From the NCBI RefSeq assembly GCF_022829585.1, contig NZ_JAKSYC010000163.1:1-64000 (forward strand): a DNA stretch of 64,000 bases, given 5' to 3'. Source of the DNA: Methylobacterium sp. J-026 (lineage in GTDB: Bacteria; Pseudomonadota; Alphaproteobacteria; Rhizobiales; Beijerinckiaceae). The notes below the pieces were generated by a model. The model searched no databases and was not told where the DNA came from. It saw nothing but the letters and a program-made list of their open reading frames with translations. Positions 26,276-34,652 of this stretch are shown in pieces (the first letter of the stretch is position 1; every line of letters begins with the position of its first letter). The position numbers and the translations under genes were made by a program.

Positions 26276-27325
26276 TCACCCGGGATCGCGCCGGGGCGGC
26301 GCCGTGCTGGCCCGCAGGATCAGCTCGGCGTCGATCTCGGTGACCCGCACGACCGGGCGGCCCTGGATCCGGGCGATCAGATGGTCCCCGGCGGCGTGGC
26401 CGATCTCGGCCGAGTGGATGCGGATCGTGGTCAGGGGCGGATCGAGGAAGGGCGCGAAGTCGGAATCGTTGTGGCCGATCACCGACAGGTCGCCCGGAAC
26501 ATCGAGGCCGCGGGCGCGGGCCTCGATCATCGCCCCGAAGGCGATCTGATCCGTGCCGCAGATGATCGCGGTCGGGGGCGGCCCGCCGGCCAGCATCTGA
26601 CGGAATCCGTCACGGCCGCCGCCGATCCCGTAGGAGATCTCGATGTCGTGCTCCGGGGCGAGCCGCAGGCCGCGGACGGCGAGCGCCTGCGCGATGCCGG
26701 TCACCCGGGCACCGCCGCGGTCGTTGTCCCTGCGCAGGCCGGAGATCACCCCGATCCGCCGGTGGCCGAGATCCATCAGGTAATTGGCCGCCCGGGCCGC
26801 CGAGGCGGCGTTGTCGAAGCCCACGCAGGGGCGCTCCCGCGACAGGCTGAAGGTCTGCACCATCGGGATCCCGTGCCGGGCGATGCGGGCGTGCAGGTCC
26901 GGATGGTGGATGTCGCCGACCAGCATCAGCCCGTCGACGCCCCGCTCCAGCAGGAAGGTCGCCTCCCGCAGTTCGTCGTCCAGGTCATAGCCGGCATTGG
27001 CGGCGACCAGGGTGTAGCCCGCCTGCCGGAGGCGATCCTGGACGCTCGACAGGACGCGCACGAAGGCCTCGTTCTCGATGTTGGGCACCACCGCGCCCAC
27101 CGCCATGAACCGGCGGGTGGAGAGCGCCCGGGCGGCCCCGTTGGCGACGAAGCCGAGATCCTGCGCGGCGCGGATCACCGCCTCGCGCTTGTCCGCCCGG
27201 ACCCCGGCGGAACCGTTCAAGACCCGGGACACGGTGGCGGTGGAGACGCCGGCGCGGCGGGCGACGTCCCGCGCCACCGGGCTGCGCGGCAGCGCTTCGA
27301 GGATCTCACCCGGCAGGTCCAGCAC
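26276..27325 (-). CDS. LacI-family transcriptional repressor
   Basis: A 349-residue LacI/GalR regulator. The DNA-binding helix-turn-helix and hinge helix are in VARDVARRAGVSTATVSRVL and NGSAGVRADKREAVIRAAQDLG; the effector domain follows (FMAVGAVVPNIENEAFVRVL, VGDIHHPDLHARIARHGIPM, VPGDLSVIGHNDSDFAPFL). The helix-turn-helix begins about 20 residues in, a little later than in LacI, because of a short N-terminal extension. GTG 27325 is chosen: GGGAGAG lies about 10 nt upstream, while the longer version would need a TTG at 27370. Flanked by two related operators, it likely represses both neighbouring transcripts and itself. Confidence 0.9.
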   Translation of the reverse strand: MLDLPGEILEALPRSPVARDVARRAGVSTATVSRVLNGSAGVRADKREAVIRAAQDLGFVANGAARALSTRRFMAVGAVVPNIENEAFVRVLSSVQDRLRQAGYTLVAANAGYDLDDELREATFLLERGVDGLMLVGDIHHPDLHARIARHGIPMVQTFSLSRERPCVGFDNAASAARAANYLMDLGHRRIGVISGLRRDNDRGGARVTGIAQALAVRGLRLAPEHDIEISYGIGGGRDGFRQMLAGGPPPTAIICGTDQIAFGAMIEARARGLDVPGDLSVIGHNDSDFAPFLDPPLTTIRIHSAEIGHAAGDHLIARIQGRPVVRVTEIDAELILRASTAPPRRDPG

Positions 27326-27391
27326 GGAAATCGGTCTCTCCCTCGGCCCGTATCCTCCCGGTTCCGCCAAGCGGGCCGGGTCGGCAGTATA

Positions 27392-27420
27392 TTGACACCC
27401 GACCGGGCCGCTGGCTATCT
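27392..27420 (+). promoter_or_regulatory. Sigma-70-type promoter of the hydroxyacid oxidase operon
   Basis: TTGACA at 27392-27397 and CTATCT at 27415-27420 with a 17-bp spacer, 38 bp before the ATG of the oxidase gene. The -10 hexamer abuts the LacI-type operator, so repressor binding would block initiation. Confidence 0.7.
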
Positions 27421-27433
27421 GAAAGCGCTTTCA
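27420..27433. promoter_or_regulatory. Perfect LacI-type operator
   Basis: TGAAAGCGCTTTCA is a perfect 14-bp palindrome with the CG-centred core typical of LacI/GalR operators. It sits at the start of transcription of the hydroxyacid oxidase operon and in the shared divergent region with the lacI-type gene. Confidence 0.8.
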
Positions 27434-27457
27434 AAAACGACCCGCAGGGAGGACCCG

Positions 27458-28765
27458 ATGGCGATGCTCGACCCGCCGGCTTCCGGACCGGGAGCACCCG
27501 AGCGCGACGCGCCGACCATCGGCGGCGCCGATGCGACCGCGGCCGGCATCGCCGCCCCGCAGGCGATCGTCACGAGTCTGAAGCGCAGCGACGCGGCCAC
27601 CCCCTACCGGTTCCGCGACCTGCTGGCGCTCGACGATTTCGAGCGCCACGCAAGGCGGCTCCTGCCGCCGATGATCTTCCAGTACGTGTCCGGCGGGGTC
27701 GAAACCGGCGCCGCCCTGGCGCACGGTCGCGGCGCCTATGCCGACTACGCGTTCCTGCCGCGGCTGATGCGCGATACCTCGGCGCGGGACACCGCCACCA
27801 CGCTGTTCGGCCACACCTACGCGGCGCCCTTCGGGATCGGGCCGCTCGGCGGGGCCGCCTTCATCGCCTACCGGGGCGACCTCGTCCTGGCCGAGGCGGC
27901 GCGGCGGATGAACCTGCCGATGTGCCTCAGCGCCTCCTCGCTGATCAAGCTGGAGGACGTGCACGCCCAGAACCCGCAGGCCTGGTTCCAGGGCTACCTG
28001 CCGGGCGACCAGAACCGGATCGATCGCCTCCTCGACCGGGTCGCCGCCACCGGCTACCGGACCTTCGTGGTGACCGCCGACACGCCGACGCTCGGCAACC
28101 GGGAGCACAACACCCGCAGCGGCTTCTCCATGCCGATCAAGGTCACGCCCAAGGTGGCGTGGCAGAGCGCGACGCACCCGCGCTGGCTGCTCGGCACCGT
28201 CGCCCGGACCTTCCTGAAGCACGGGGCGCCGCATTTCGAGAACACGGAGGCCGAGCGCGGGCCGCCGATGATGTCGCAAGGGGCGGTGCGCAACACCATC
28301 GCCCGCGACCAGCTCTCGTGGAAGAACCTGGAGGCGATCCGGAAACGGTGGACCGGCAACCTGCTGGTGAAGGGCCTGCTGGCCCCGGCGGATGTCGAGA
28401 TCGCCCGGGAATGCGGCGCCGACGGCGTGATCCTCTCGACCCATGGCGGCCGCCAGCTCGATTACGCCGTCGCGCCGCTGGACGTGCTGCCGGAGATCGC
28501 GGCCCGTAAAGGGGGGCTGAAGATCATCGTCGACAGCGGCATCCGCCGGGGCACCGACGTGATGAAGGCCCTGGCGCTCGGCGCTGATTTCGTCCTGCTC
28601 GGCCGGCCGTTCATGTTCGGCGCCGCGCTGGGCAGCGTCGCGGGTGTCGAGCACGCGATGCGGATCCTGAAGGAGGAGCTCAACCGCGACATGGCGCTGA
28701 TCGGGGTGAACCGCCTGTCGGAACTCAATCCCGACTTCCTGCGCCGCGTCCCGCGGCGGGGCTGA
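27458..28765 (+). CDS. FMN-dependent alpha-hydroxy-acid oxidase/dehydrogenase
   Basis: L-lactate dehydrogenase/glycolate oxidase family enzyme, 435 residues, with a 45-residue variable N-terminal extension before the TIM barrel (FRDLLALDDFERHARRLLP). Conserved blocks: PFGIGPLGGAAF, SASSLIKLEDVH, TADTPTLGNREHNTRSGF, and the catalytic STHGGRQLDYA with the active-site His and Arg, then IVDSGIRRGTDVMKALALGA for FMN phosphate. Oxidises an L-2-hydroxy acid to a 2-oxo acid at or near the membrane. A GGGAGG ribosome-binding site precedes ATG 27458. First gene of an operon with the lactonase (13-bp gap). Confidence 0.92.
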   Translation: MAMLDPPASGPGAPERDAPTIGGADATAAGIAAPQAIVTSLKRSDAATPYRFRDLLALDDFERHARRLLPPMIFQYVSGGVETGAALAHGRGAYADYAFLPRLMRDTSARDTATTLFGHTYAAPFGIGPLGGAAFIAYRGDLVLAEAARRMNLPMCLSASSLIKLEDVHAQNPQAWFQGYLPGDQNRIDRLLDRVAATGYRTFVVTADTPTLGNREHNTRSGFSMPIKVTPKVAWQSATHPRWLLGTVARTFLKHGAPHFENTEAERGPPMMSQGAVRNTIARDQLSWKNLEAIRKRWTGNLLVKGLLAPADVEIARECGADGVILSTHGGRQLDYAVAPLDVLPEIAARKGGLKIIVDSGIRRGTDVMKALALGADFVLLGRPFMFGAALGSVAGVEHAMRILKEELNRDMALIGVNRLSELNPDFLRRVPRRG

Positions 28766-28778
28766 TCCGGAGACCGCC

Positions 28779-29837
28779 ATGCCCCATCCCGCTCCCCTCG
28801 GCCTCGCCTTCGTCGGCTGCTTCACCACAGAGCGGCGTCGGGCGCGCGGCCAGGGTATCGATGTCTACCGGGTCGGGGGCGGACTGGAGGCGTGGACACA
28901 TCTCGGCCGGGTCGAAGGCCTCGTGAACCCCTCCTTCCTGGTCTCGGATCCGGGGCGCGGCGTGCTCTACACGGTCCAGGGTGACGGCGCGGCGGCGAGC
29001 GCCTTCGCGGTCGAACCGGACGGCGGCCTGCGCGCCCTCGGCAGCGCCGGGACCGGCGGCACCAACAGCGTGCATCAGGCCCTCGAACCGGGCGGGCGAT
29101 TCCTGATCCTCGCCAACTACGCCAGCGGCTCGGTGGCGCTTCTGCCGGTCGGCGCTGCGGGTGCGCTGGCGCCGGCGAGCCACATCCTGTCACTCCCGGG
29201 CGAGCCCGGTCCCCACCGGACCGAGCAGGCCTGCGCCCATCCCCACCACGTGGTTCTGGCGCCCGACGGGAGGCACGTGATCGTGCCCGACAAGGGCCTC
29301 GACCGGGTCTTCGTCCTGCGGCTGGAGGGCGAGCGGCTCGCCATCGCGTCGGAGACCGCGATGCGCCCCGGTGCCGGGCCGCGCCACATCGCGTTTCACC
29401 CGGGCCGGCCACTGGCCTTCCTGGTCAACGAGCTTGAGTCGAGCATCGCCACCTGCCGCTGGGACGGCAGGACCGGCACCCTGGCGCCCCTGCATCTCGC
29501 CCCGACACTACCGCCGGATTTCTTCGGCGCGAGCACGGCTGCGGCGATCGTGGTGACGCCGGACGGGCGGTTCGTCTACGCGTCGAACCGCGGCCAGGAC
29601 GGGATCGCGCGGTTCCGTGTGGACGCGGAAGCGGGTCGGCTCGAGCCCACCGGCTGGACGCCCTCGGGTGGCCGCGACCCGCGCTTCATGACGCTGGCGC
29701 CGGACGGGCGGCATCTCCTCGTCGCCAACGAGCAGGGCGACTGCCTCGTGGAATTCGCCATCGAGGCCGGGAGCGGAGACCTAACGCGGACGGGGTCGCG
29801 CCCGAGCCTCAGCCCCTGCACGATCGCATTCCTGTGA
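28779..29837 (+). CDS. Lactonase-family seven-bladed beta-propeller (6-phosphogluconolactonase-like)
   Basis: A 352-residue Pgl/YbhE-type lactonase. Blade repeats are visible as LAPDGRHVIVPDKG, FHPGRPLAFLVNEL, TPDGRFVYASNRG and LAPDGRHLLVANEQG. The conserved lactonase features HPHHVVLAPDGR and PRHIAFHPG are present. Hydrolyses sugar lactones in the cytosol; given the nearby uronate dehydrogenase-like gene, an aldarolactone is a reasonable substrate (inference). Co-transcribed with the FMN oxidase. Confidence 0.88.
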   Translation: MPHPAPLGLAFVGCFTTERRRARGQGIDVYRVGGGLEAWTHLGRVEGLVNPSFLVSDPGRGVLYTVQGDGAAASAFAVEPDGGLRALGSAGTGGTNSVHQALEPGGRFLILANYASGSVALLPVGAAGALAPASHILSLPGEPGPHRTEQACAHPHHVVLAPDGRHVIVPDKGLDRVFVLRLEGERLAIASETAMRPGAGPRHIAFHPGRPLAFLVNELESSIATCRWDGRTGTLAPLHLAPTLPPDFFGASTAAAIVVTPDGRFVYASNRGQDGIARFRVDAEAGRLEPTGWTPSGGRDPRFMTLAPDGRHLLVANEQGDCLVEFAIEAGSGDLTRTGSRPSLSPCTIAFL

Positions 29838-29887
29838 CGGAGGTCGAGCGCGTCTTTGATTTTCACGACGGGTCCGATCCGCCACGA

Positions 29888-29912
29888 CCCTCCCCCCCTC
29901 TGCGGGGGAGGG
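29888..29912. repeat. Dispersed C-run/G-run palindrome, copy 2
   Basis: CCCTCCCCCCC-TCTGC-GGGGGAGGG: a nearly perfect hairpin located 51 bp after the lactonase stop; it may terminate that operon. Related to the palindromes at 14564-14589 and 44537-44559. Confidence 0.65.
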
Positions 29913-29934
29913 AAATTCCGAACCGGACCGCGGC

Positions 29935-29985
29935 TATACTTTAAAATAAGCCTATAAAAACAAATCAATAAGAAAAATCAGAATC
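29935..29985 (+). promoter_or_regulatory. AT-rich promoter/leader of the MFS gene
   Basis: Starts with TATACT (a good -10 hexamer, 29935-29940) and continues with about 45 bases that are overwhelmingly A/T (TTAAAATAAGCCTATAAAAA and more), an abrupt composition change. No convincing -35 hexamer is seen 16-18 bp upstream. A GGAGG ribosome-binding site follows at about 29991. Confidence 0.55.
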
Positions 29986-30002
29986 ATCCCGGAGGAAACG
30001 CC

Positions 30003-31298
30003 ATGTTCGATAAGCGCTACAGGTTCCTGATCGCGATCCTGCTGTTCATCGCCGGAATCATCAATTACATGGACCGCGCCGCGCTCGGCGTGGCGGCGCC
30101 GTTCGTGAAGCAGGACCTGAACCTGTCGCCCTCGGAACTGGGCGTCATCTTCAGCACATTCTTCTTCGGATACGCGATCTTCGCCTTCGTGGGCGGCCAG
30201 CTCGCCGACCGCTTCGGCCCGCGCAGCGTCTACAGCTGGGCCGCCGCCGCCTGGTCGATCCTGTGCATGCTCACGGGCGCCGTGACCGGCTTCACCCAGA
30301 TGTTCGTGGTCCGCGCCCTGTTCGGTTTCGCCGAGGGGCCGATGAACTCGACCACGAACCGGACCATCACCACGTGGTTCCCCCGCGAGGAGACCGCCCG
30401 GACCATCGGATTCACCTTCTCGGGCCAGACCGTGGGCAGCGCCGTCGCGGCCCCGGTGGTCGGCCTGCTGGCCATCCAGTACGGCTGGCGGGTGGCGTTC
30501 GTGGCGATCGGCGCCTTGGGGCTGCTCTGGGTCGTTGCGTGGCGCCTCCTGATGACCGACCGGCCCCAGGACAATCCCCGGGTCGGTCCGGAGGAGGTCG
30601 CCCTCGTCGAGCGCAGCCGGGCGGTGACCCATCTCGCGCCGTCCGACCACGCGCGCTCCCTGCGCGACTACCTGTTCCTGCCGAGCACGCTGTCGCTCGG
30701 GCTCGGCATGTTCGCGGTGAACTACACCCTCTACATCTTCCTCTCGTGGCTCCCGAGCTACCTCACCGACGCCCTGCACATGCCGGTCAAGGAGATGGCG
30801 CTGGTCGCCGCGATCCCCTGGGCCTGCGGTTTCGTCGGGTATGTCGGCGGGGGCGTGATCGCCGATCTCGTCTACACGCGCATGGGCGACAAGCTGGCGG
30901 CCCGGAAGATCACCACGATCGTGCCGCTCGCCGTTGCGGGGTTCGCGCTGATCGCGGTCAACGCCGCGGGAAGCACCGCCATGGCGGTCACGCTCATCGC
31001 CCTGGCCGTGCTGATGCTGACGAGTTCGGTGCAATCCTGCTGGGCGACGATCCACGAGCTGGTGCCGGAGGCGCGGGTCGGGGGCGTGAGCGGCTTCATC
31101 CACCTGCTGAGCAACATCTCCGGCATCATCGGGCCCACCGCCACCGGCCTCGCCGTGCAGCATCTCGGTGGCTACGCCAGCGCCTTCGTGATCGCGGCCC
31201 TGATCGCCGCCGCCGGCGTCGTCGCCATGGCGATCTTCGTGCGGCGGCCCCGCGTCCCGGAGGCGGCCGGGCCCCTGAGCGCGGCCAAGGCCGCCTGA
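30003..31298 (+). CDS. MFS transporter, anion:cation symporter (sugar-acid) type
   Basis: A 431-residue, 12-helix MFS carrier of the ACS family (glucarate/galactonate/hexuronate type). Family features: FIAGIINYMDRAALGVAAPF at the start, GGQLADRFGPRS in loop 2-3, FGFAEGPMNSTTNR in helix 4 and TWFPREETARTIGF. A likely proton-driven importer of an aldarate or uronate. It has its own AT-rich promoter region rather than being read only from the LacI-controlled operon. The uronate dehydrogenase-like gene starts 17 bp downstream. Confidence 0.88.
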   Translation: MFDKRYRFLIAILLFIAGIINYMDRAALGVAAPFVKQDLNLSPSELGVIFSTFFFGYAIFAFVGGQLADRFGPRSVYSWAAAAWSILCMLTGAVTGFTQMFVVRALFGFAEGPMNSTTNRTITTWFPREETARTIGFTFSGQTVGSAVAAPVVGLLAIQYGWRVAFVAIGALGLLWVVAWRLLMTDRPQDNPRVGPEEVALVERSRAVTHLAPSDHARSLRDYLFLPSTLSLGLGMFAVNYTLYIFLSWLPSYLTDALHMPVKEMALVAAIPWACGFVGYVGGGVIADLVYTRMGDKLAARKITTIVPLAVAGFALIAVNAAGSTAMAVTLIALAVLMLTSSVQSCWATIHELVPEARVGGVSGFIHLLSNISGIIGPTATGLAVQHLGGYASAFVIAALIAAAGVVAMAIFVRRPRVPEAAGPLSAAKAA

Positions 31299-31315
31299 TC
31301 CTGGAGCAGCATCCC

Positions 31316-32146
31316 ATGCATGCCGAAACCGTCCCGCACAGACCCGTCCTGCTCACCGGGGCCTCCGGCGCCCTCGGGCGGGTGCTGACCCGGGCCCTCG
31401 GCGCGGAGGGCTGGGCGCTCCGGCTGACCGACCGGGTGCCCTTCCCCAATCCACTGCCGGAGGGGGCGCGCTTCCAGCTGGCCGATCTGGAGGACGGGCC
31501 CGCGATCCTGCGCCTGGCGGAGGGCTGCGGCACGATCCTCCACTTCGGCGGGATCTCGGTGGAGCACCCGTTCGAGACGGTGATCGGTCCCAATATCCGC
31601 GGCCTCTACCACGCCTACGAGGCGGCCCGCCGGGAGGGGGCCCGGATGGTGTTCGCCTCGTCGAACCACGCGATCGGGTTCCACGAGCGGTCCGAGGTGC
31701 TGGACGACAACTGCGCCCTGGCGCCGGACGGCTATTACGGCCTGTCCAAGGCCTATGGCGAGCTGATGGGCGGCCTCTATCGCGACAAGCACGGGGTCGA
31801 GAGCGCCTTCCTGCGCATCGGCTCCTGCTTCCCGGAGCCCACCGACGCGCGGATGCTCGCCACCTGGCTGTCCTACGCCGACCTGACCCGCCTGGTTGTG
31901 CGGGCGACCCTGGCGCCGAGCCTCGGGCCGAAGGGCTCGGTGGTGATCTGGGGCGCCTCGAACAACCGCCGCATGACCTGGTGGCGGCAGGACGGCCGCG
32001 CGATCATCGGCTGGGCGCCCCAGGACAGCGCCGATTCCTACGCGGCGGCCCTGGAGGGGAAGACCAGCGGCAACCCGGTGGTGGAGCGCTACCAGGGCGG
32101 CGGCTTCACGGGGATGGACTATTCCCGGACGGAACCTCCGCGGTGA
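31316..32146 (+). CDS. udh: Uronate dehydrogenase-like NAD-dependent epimerase/dehydratase-family protein
   Basis: Short-chain Rossmann enzyme of 276 residues with the extended-SDR motif LLTGASGALG, and YYGLSKAYGE carrying the catalytic Tyr-x3-Lys. The block ASSNHAIGFHERSEVLDD is typical of uronate dehydrogenase (Udh), which oxidises galacturonate/glucuronate to the aldarolactone with NAD+. That product fits the lactonase in the same island, and an ACS-type carrier gene lies directly upstream. The specific substrate is inferred. An 82-bp palindromic element follows the stop. Confidence 0.82.
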   Translation: MHAETVPHRPVLLTGASGALGRVLTRALGAEGWALRLTDRVPFPNPLPEGARFQLADLEDGPAILRLAEGCGTILHFGGISVEHPFETVIGPNIRGLYHAYEAARREGARMVFASSNHAIGFHERSEVLDDNCALAPDGYYGLSKAYGELMGGLYRDKHGVESAFLRIGSCFPEPTDARMLATWLSYADLTRLVVRATLAPSLGPKGSVVIWGASNNRRMTWWRQDGRAIIGWAPQDSADSYAAALEGKTSGNPVVERYQGGGFTGMDYSRTEPPR

Positions 32147-32186
32147 CAGCAGGACGGCTGTTTCATCCGAGATCTCCCGAACGCAC

Positions 32187-32268
32187 CCTCATCCTGAGGT
32201 GCTGCGCAGCAGCCTCGGCAGAGGGATCCAGGGATCGCGCGGCAGGCTGGGGGCACCTCAGGATGAGG
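32187..32268. repeat. 82-bp palindromic element with perfect 16-bp arms
   Basis: Arms CCTCATCCTGAGGTGC (32187-32202) and GCACCTCAGGATGAGG (32253-32268) are exact reverse complements around a 50-nt centre that itself holds a shorter dyad (AGCCTC/GGCAGGCT). The arm sequence is of the kind scattered in many copies in methylobacterial and rhizobial genomes (from memory). It lies between the udh-like gene and the substrate-binding-protein gene. Confidence 0.75.
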
Positions 32269-32350
32269 CCGCATTCCAGATCCAGCTCTCTCGAACAGGG
32301 CCGGATCGACCCTTGAGTCGACAGTTTCTCAGAAAGCGATGGGACACGGC

Positions 32351-33052
32351 ATGGCGGACGAGCAGAACGCGACGCGGCTGAAATGCGCGCTGGTGGTGCG
32401 CGGCGCCTTCGACGCGCACGTCGTCCCCGCCTTCGAGGCGGCCGGGGGCCGGGTGGCGATCCACTGGGCGCCCACCGCCGTCATCATGACGGCGATCGAG
32501 GCCGGCGAGACGGCCGACGCGGTCCTGGTCCTGTCCGACGCCATGGACCGCCTGATCGCGGACGGCCGCATCGAGGCGGAGAGCCGGGTCGACGCGGTGC
32601 GCTCCCGCTATGGCATCGCCGTGAAGGCCGGCGCGGACCATCCCGATATCGCCACCGTCGAAGCGCTCAAGCGCACGCTGGTCGCGGCGCGGTCCGTGGC
32701 CTACTCGCGCACCGGCGCCAGCGGGATCTACTTCGCGGGCCTCCTGCCGCGGCTCGGCCTCGCCGAGGCGGTCAACGCCCGCGCGACCATCATCCCGCAG
32801 GGCTTCACCGCGGAGAAGCTCGTCTCCGGCGAGGCCGACATCGCGGTCCAGCAGATCAGCGAGCTGATGGTGGTGCCGGGCATCGAGGTGGTCGGCCCCC
32901 TTCCCGACCCGGTGCAGGAGGTCACGACCTTCTCGGCCGCGATCCTGCGCGGCGCCACCGACCGCGCCGGCGCCCTGCGCTTCCTCGCCGGCCTGACCAC
33001 GCCGGCAGCGGCATCGGCCTACCGCATCAGCGGTCTCGAGCCGGCCTTCTGA
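32351..33052 (+). CDS. Leaderless substrate-binding (ModA-like) protein
   Basis: A 233-residue periplasmic-binding-protein-like fold related to ModA-type (molybdate/anion) binding proteins: LKCALVVRGAFDAHVVPAFE, HWAPTAVIMTAIEAG, the hinge-like SVAYSRTGASGIYFAGLL and VSGEADIAVQQISEL. Unlike real periplasmic proteins it has no signal peptide at either possible start (ATG 32339 or ATG 32351). It therefore probably acts in the cytoplasm as a ligand sensor or carrier protein. No ABC permease is nearby. It sits between uronate dehydrogenase-like and MFS genes of the sugar-acid island. Confidence 0.7.
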   Translation: MADEQNATRLKCALVVRGAFDAHVVPAFEAAGGRVAIHWAPTAVIMTAIEAGETADAVLVLSDAMDRLIADGRIEAESRVDAVRSRYGIAVKAGADHPDIATVEALKRTLVAARSVAYSRTGASGIYFAGLLPRLGLAEAVNARATIIPQGFTAEKLVSGEADIAVQQISELMVVPGIEVVGPLPDPVQEVTTFSAAILRGATDRAGALRFLAGLTTPAAASAYRISGLEPAF

Positions 33053-33203
33053 CCGCCCGCACCCGACGGGTCCCCGTTTTCGGGGGCGCAGCCGAGCGAG
33101 CCGATGCGGCACGGGACCCCGACCCTCTCGCGTCTCCAGATGACGTCCCTGGGCTCGCGATGACGGCACGGGCGGACAACAACCGAGAAACCACGAGGAC
33201 ACC

Positions 33204-34529
33204 ATGGCCCCGAGCGAACAGGACCGGATCGTCCGGCAGGTCTTCTTCAGGCTGATGCCGCTGCTCTTCATCGGCTACGTCATGGCCTATGTCGACCGGA
33301 TCAACGTCGGCTTCGCGGCCCTGCGGATGAACGCCGACCTCGGGATCGGCCCGGCCGTGTTCGGCCTCGGCGCCGGGATCTTCTTCATCGGCTATTTTCT
33401 CTTCGAGGTGCCGAGCAACCTGATCCTGGAAAAGGTCGGCGCCCGGCGCTGGATCGCCCGGATCATGATCAGCTGGGGCCTGCTCTCCGCGGCGATGATG
33501 TTCGTGCAGGGCGCCACCAGCTTTCTCGTCCTGCGCTTCCTGCTCGGTGCCGCCGAGGCCGGGTTCTACCCCGGCGTCATCCTGTACCTGACCTACTGGT
33601 TCCCCAAGGCCTACCGCGCGCGGATCTTCGGCGCCTTCGCGGTGGGGATCCCGGTCTCCCTGGCCATCGGCGCGCCGCTCTCGACCACGATCCTGCAGCT
33701 CGACGGGCTCCTGGGCCTGAAGGGCTGGCAATGGCTGTTCCTGCTGGAGGGCATCCCGACGACGCTGTTCGGCTTCGTCTTCCTGGCGCTGATTCCGGAC
33801 CGGCCCAAGGACGCCGCCTGGCTCGCCCCCGCCGACCGGACCGCCCTGCAGGCCCTGATCGACGCGGAGCAGCGGGCGGTGGCGGGAGCCCATGGCACCA
33901 GCCTGCGCAAGGCGATCGCCGACCCGCGGCTGATCGCCCTGTCGTTCATCTACTTCGCCAATACCGGGGCCAACCTCGGCCTCGCGTTCTTCCTGCCGCA
34001 GATCCTCAAGAGCACCGGCCTGTCGGACATGCAGACCGGCCTGATGACCGCGGTGCCTTACGTCTTTGGGGTGGTCGGCGGACTGACCATCGGCTGGATC
34101 TCTGACCGGACCGACGACCGGCGCCTGACACTGGCGGGCTCCCTGCTGCTGACCGCGGTGGGCCTGGCGCTGGCCGGCTTCGCCACGGGCTCGCTCTGGG
34201 CCGTGGCGTTCATGGCGGTGGCCGCGGCGGGGCTCTACGGCGGCAAGGCGCCGTTCTGGGCGCTCCCGCCGGTGTTCCTGAGCGGCAGCGCGGCGGCGGG
34301 GGGCATCGCGCTGATCAACTGCGTGGGCAATCTCGGCGGCTTCGTCGCGCCGTCCATCGTCGGCTGGATCCGCGAGAGCAGCGGCAGTTTCGAGGCCGGT
34401 CTGTATTTCCTCGCGGCCCTGGCCTTCTCGGCGGTGATCGTGACGCTGCTCGTGGTCAACGCGCGGTTCGGCGCGACGCGGGGCGGCGCGGGACCGGTGC
34501 CCCTCCCGGCGGCGGCGCCGCCGCGCTGA
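33204..34529 (+). CDS. MFS transporter, ACS family (second copy in the island)
   Basis: A 441-residue, 12-helix carrier of the anion:cation symporter group (tartrate/phthalate/hydroxyphenylacetate type): MPLLFIGYVMAYVDRINVGF, FFIGYFLFEVPSNLILEKVG, FLLGAAEAGFYPGVILYLTYWFP and the loop WLAPADRTALQALI are all typical. It differs clearly from the MFS protein at 30003-31298, so the island encodes two distinct carriers. A 151-bp gap separates it from the leaderless binding-protein gene. Confidence 0.88.
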   Translation: MAPSEQDRIVRQVFFRLMPLLFIGYVMAYVDRINVGFAALRMNADLGIGPAVFGLGAGIFFIGYFLFEVPSNLILEKVGARRWIARIMISWGLLSAAMMFVQGATSFLVLRFLLGAAEAGFYPGVILYLTYWFPKAYRARIFGAFAVGIPVSLAIGAPLSTTILQLDGLLGLKGWQWLFLLEGIPTTLFGFVFLALIPDRPKDAAWLAPADRTALQALIDAEQRAVAGAHGTSLRKAIADPRLIALSFIYFANTGANLGLAFFLPQILKSTGLSDMQTGLMTAVPYVFGVVGGLTIGWISDRTDDRRLTLAGSLLLTAVGLALAGFATGSLWAVAFMAVAAAGLYGGKAPFWALPPVFLSGSAAAGGIALINCVGNLGGFVAPSIVGWIRESSGSFEAGLYFLAALAFSAVIVTLLVVNARFGATRGGAGPVPLPAAAPPR

Positions 34530-34652
34530 GGCGATCGGGCGCGGTACCGATATCGTCCGGGGCCGCGGGCTCCCGCGCTTCGCGACCGCAAAAAAGTCCT
34601 TATGCTCGTGCTGTCCGGACGCCCAATCCCGTCCGAACGGATCGCGCCCTCC

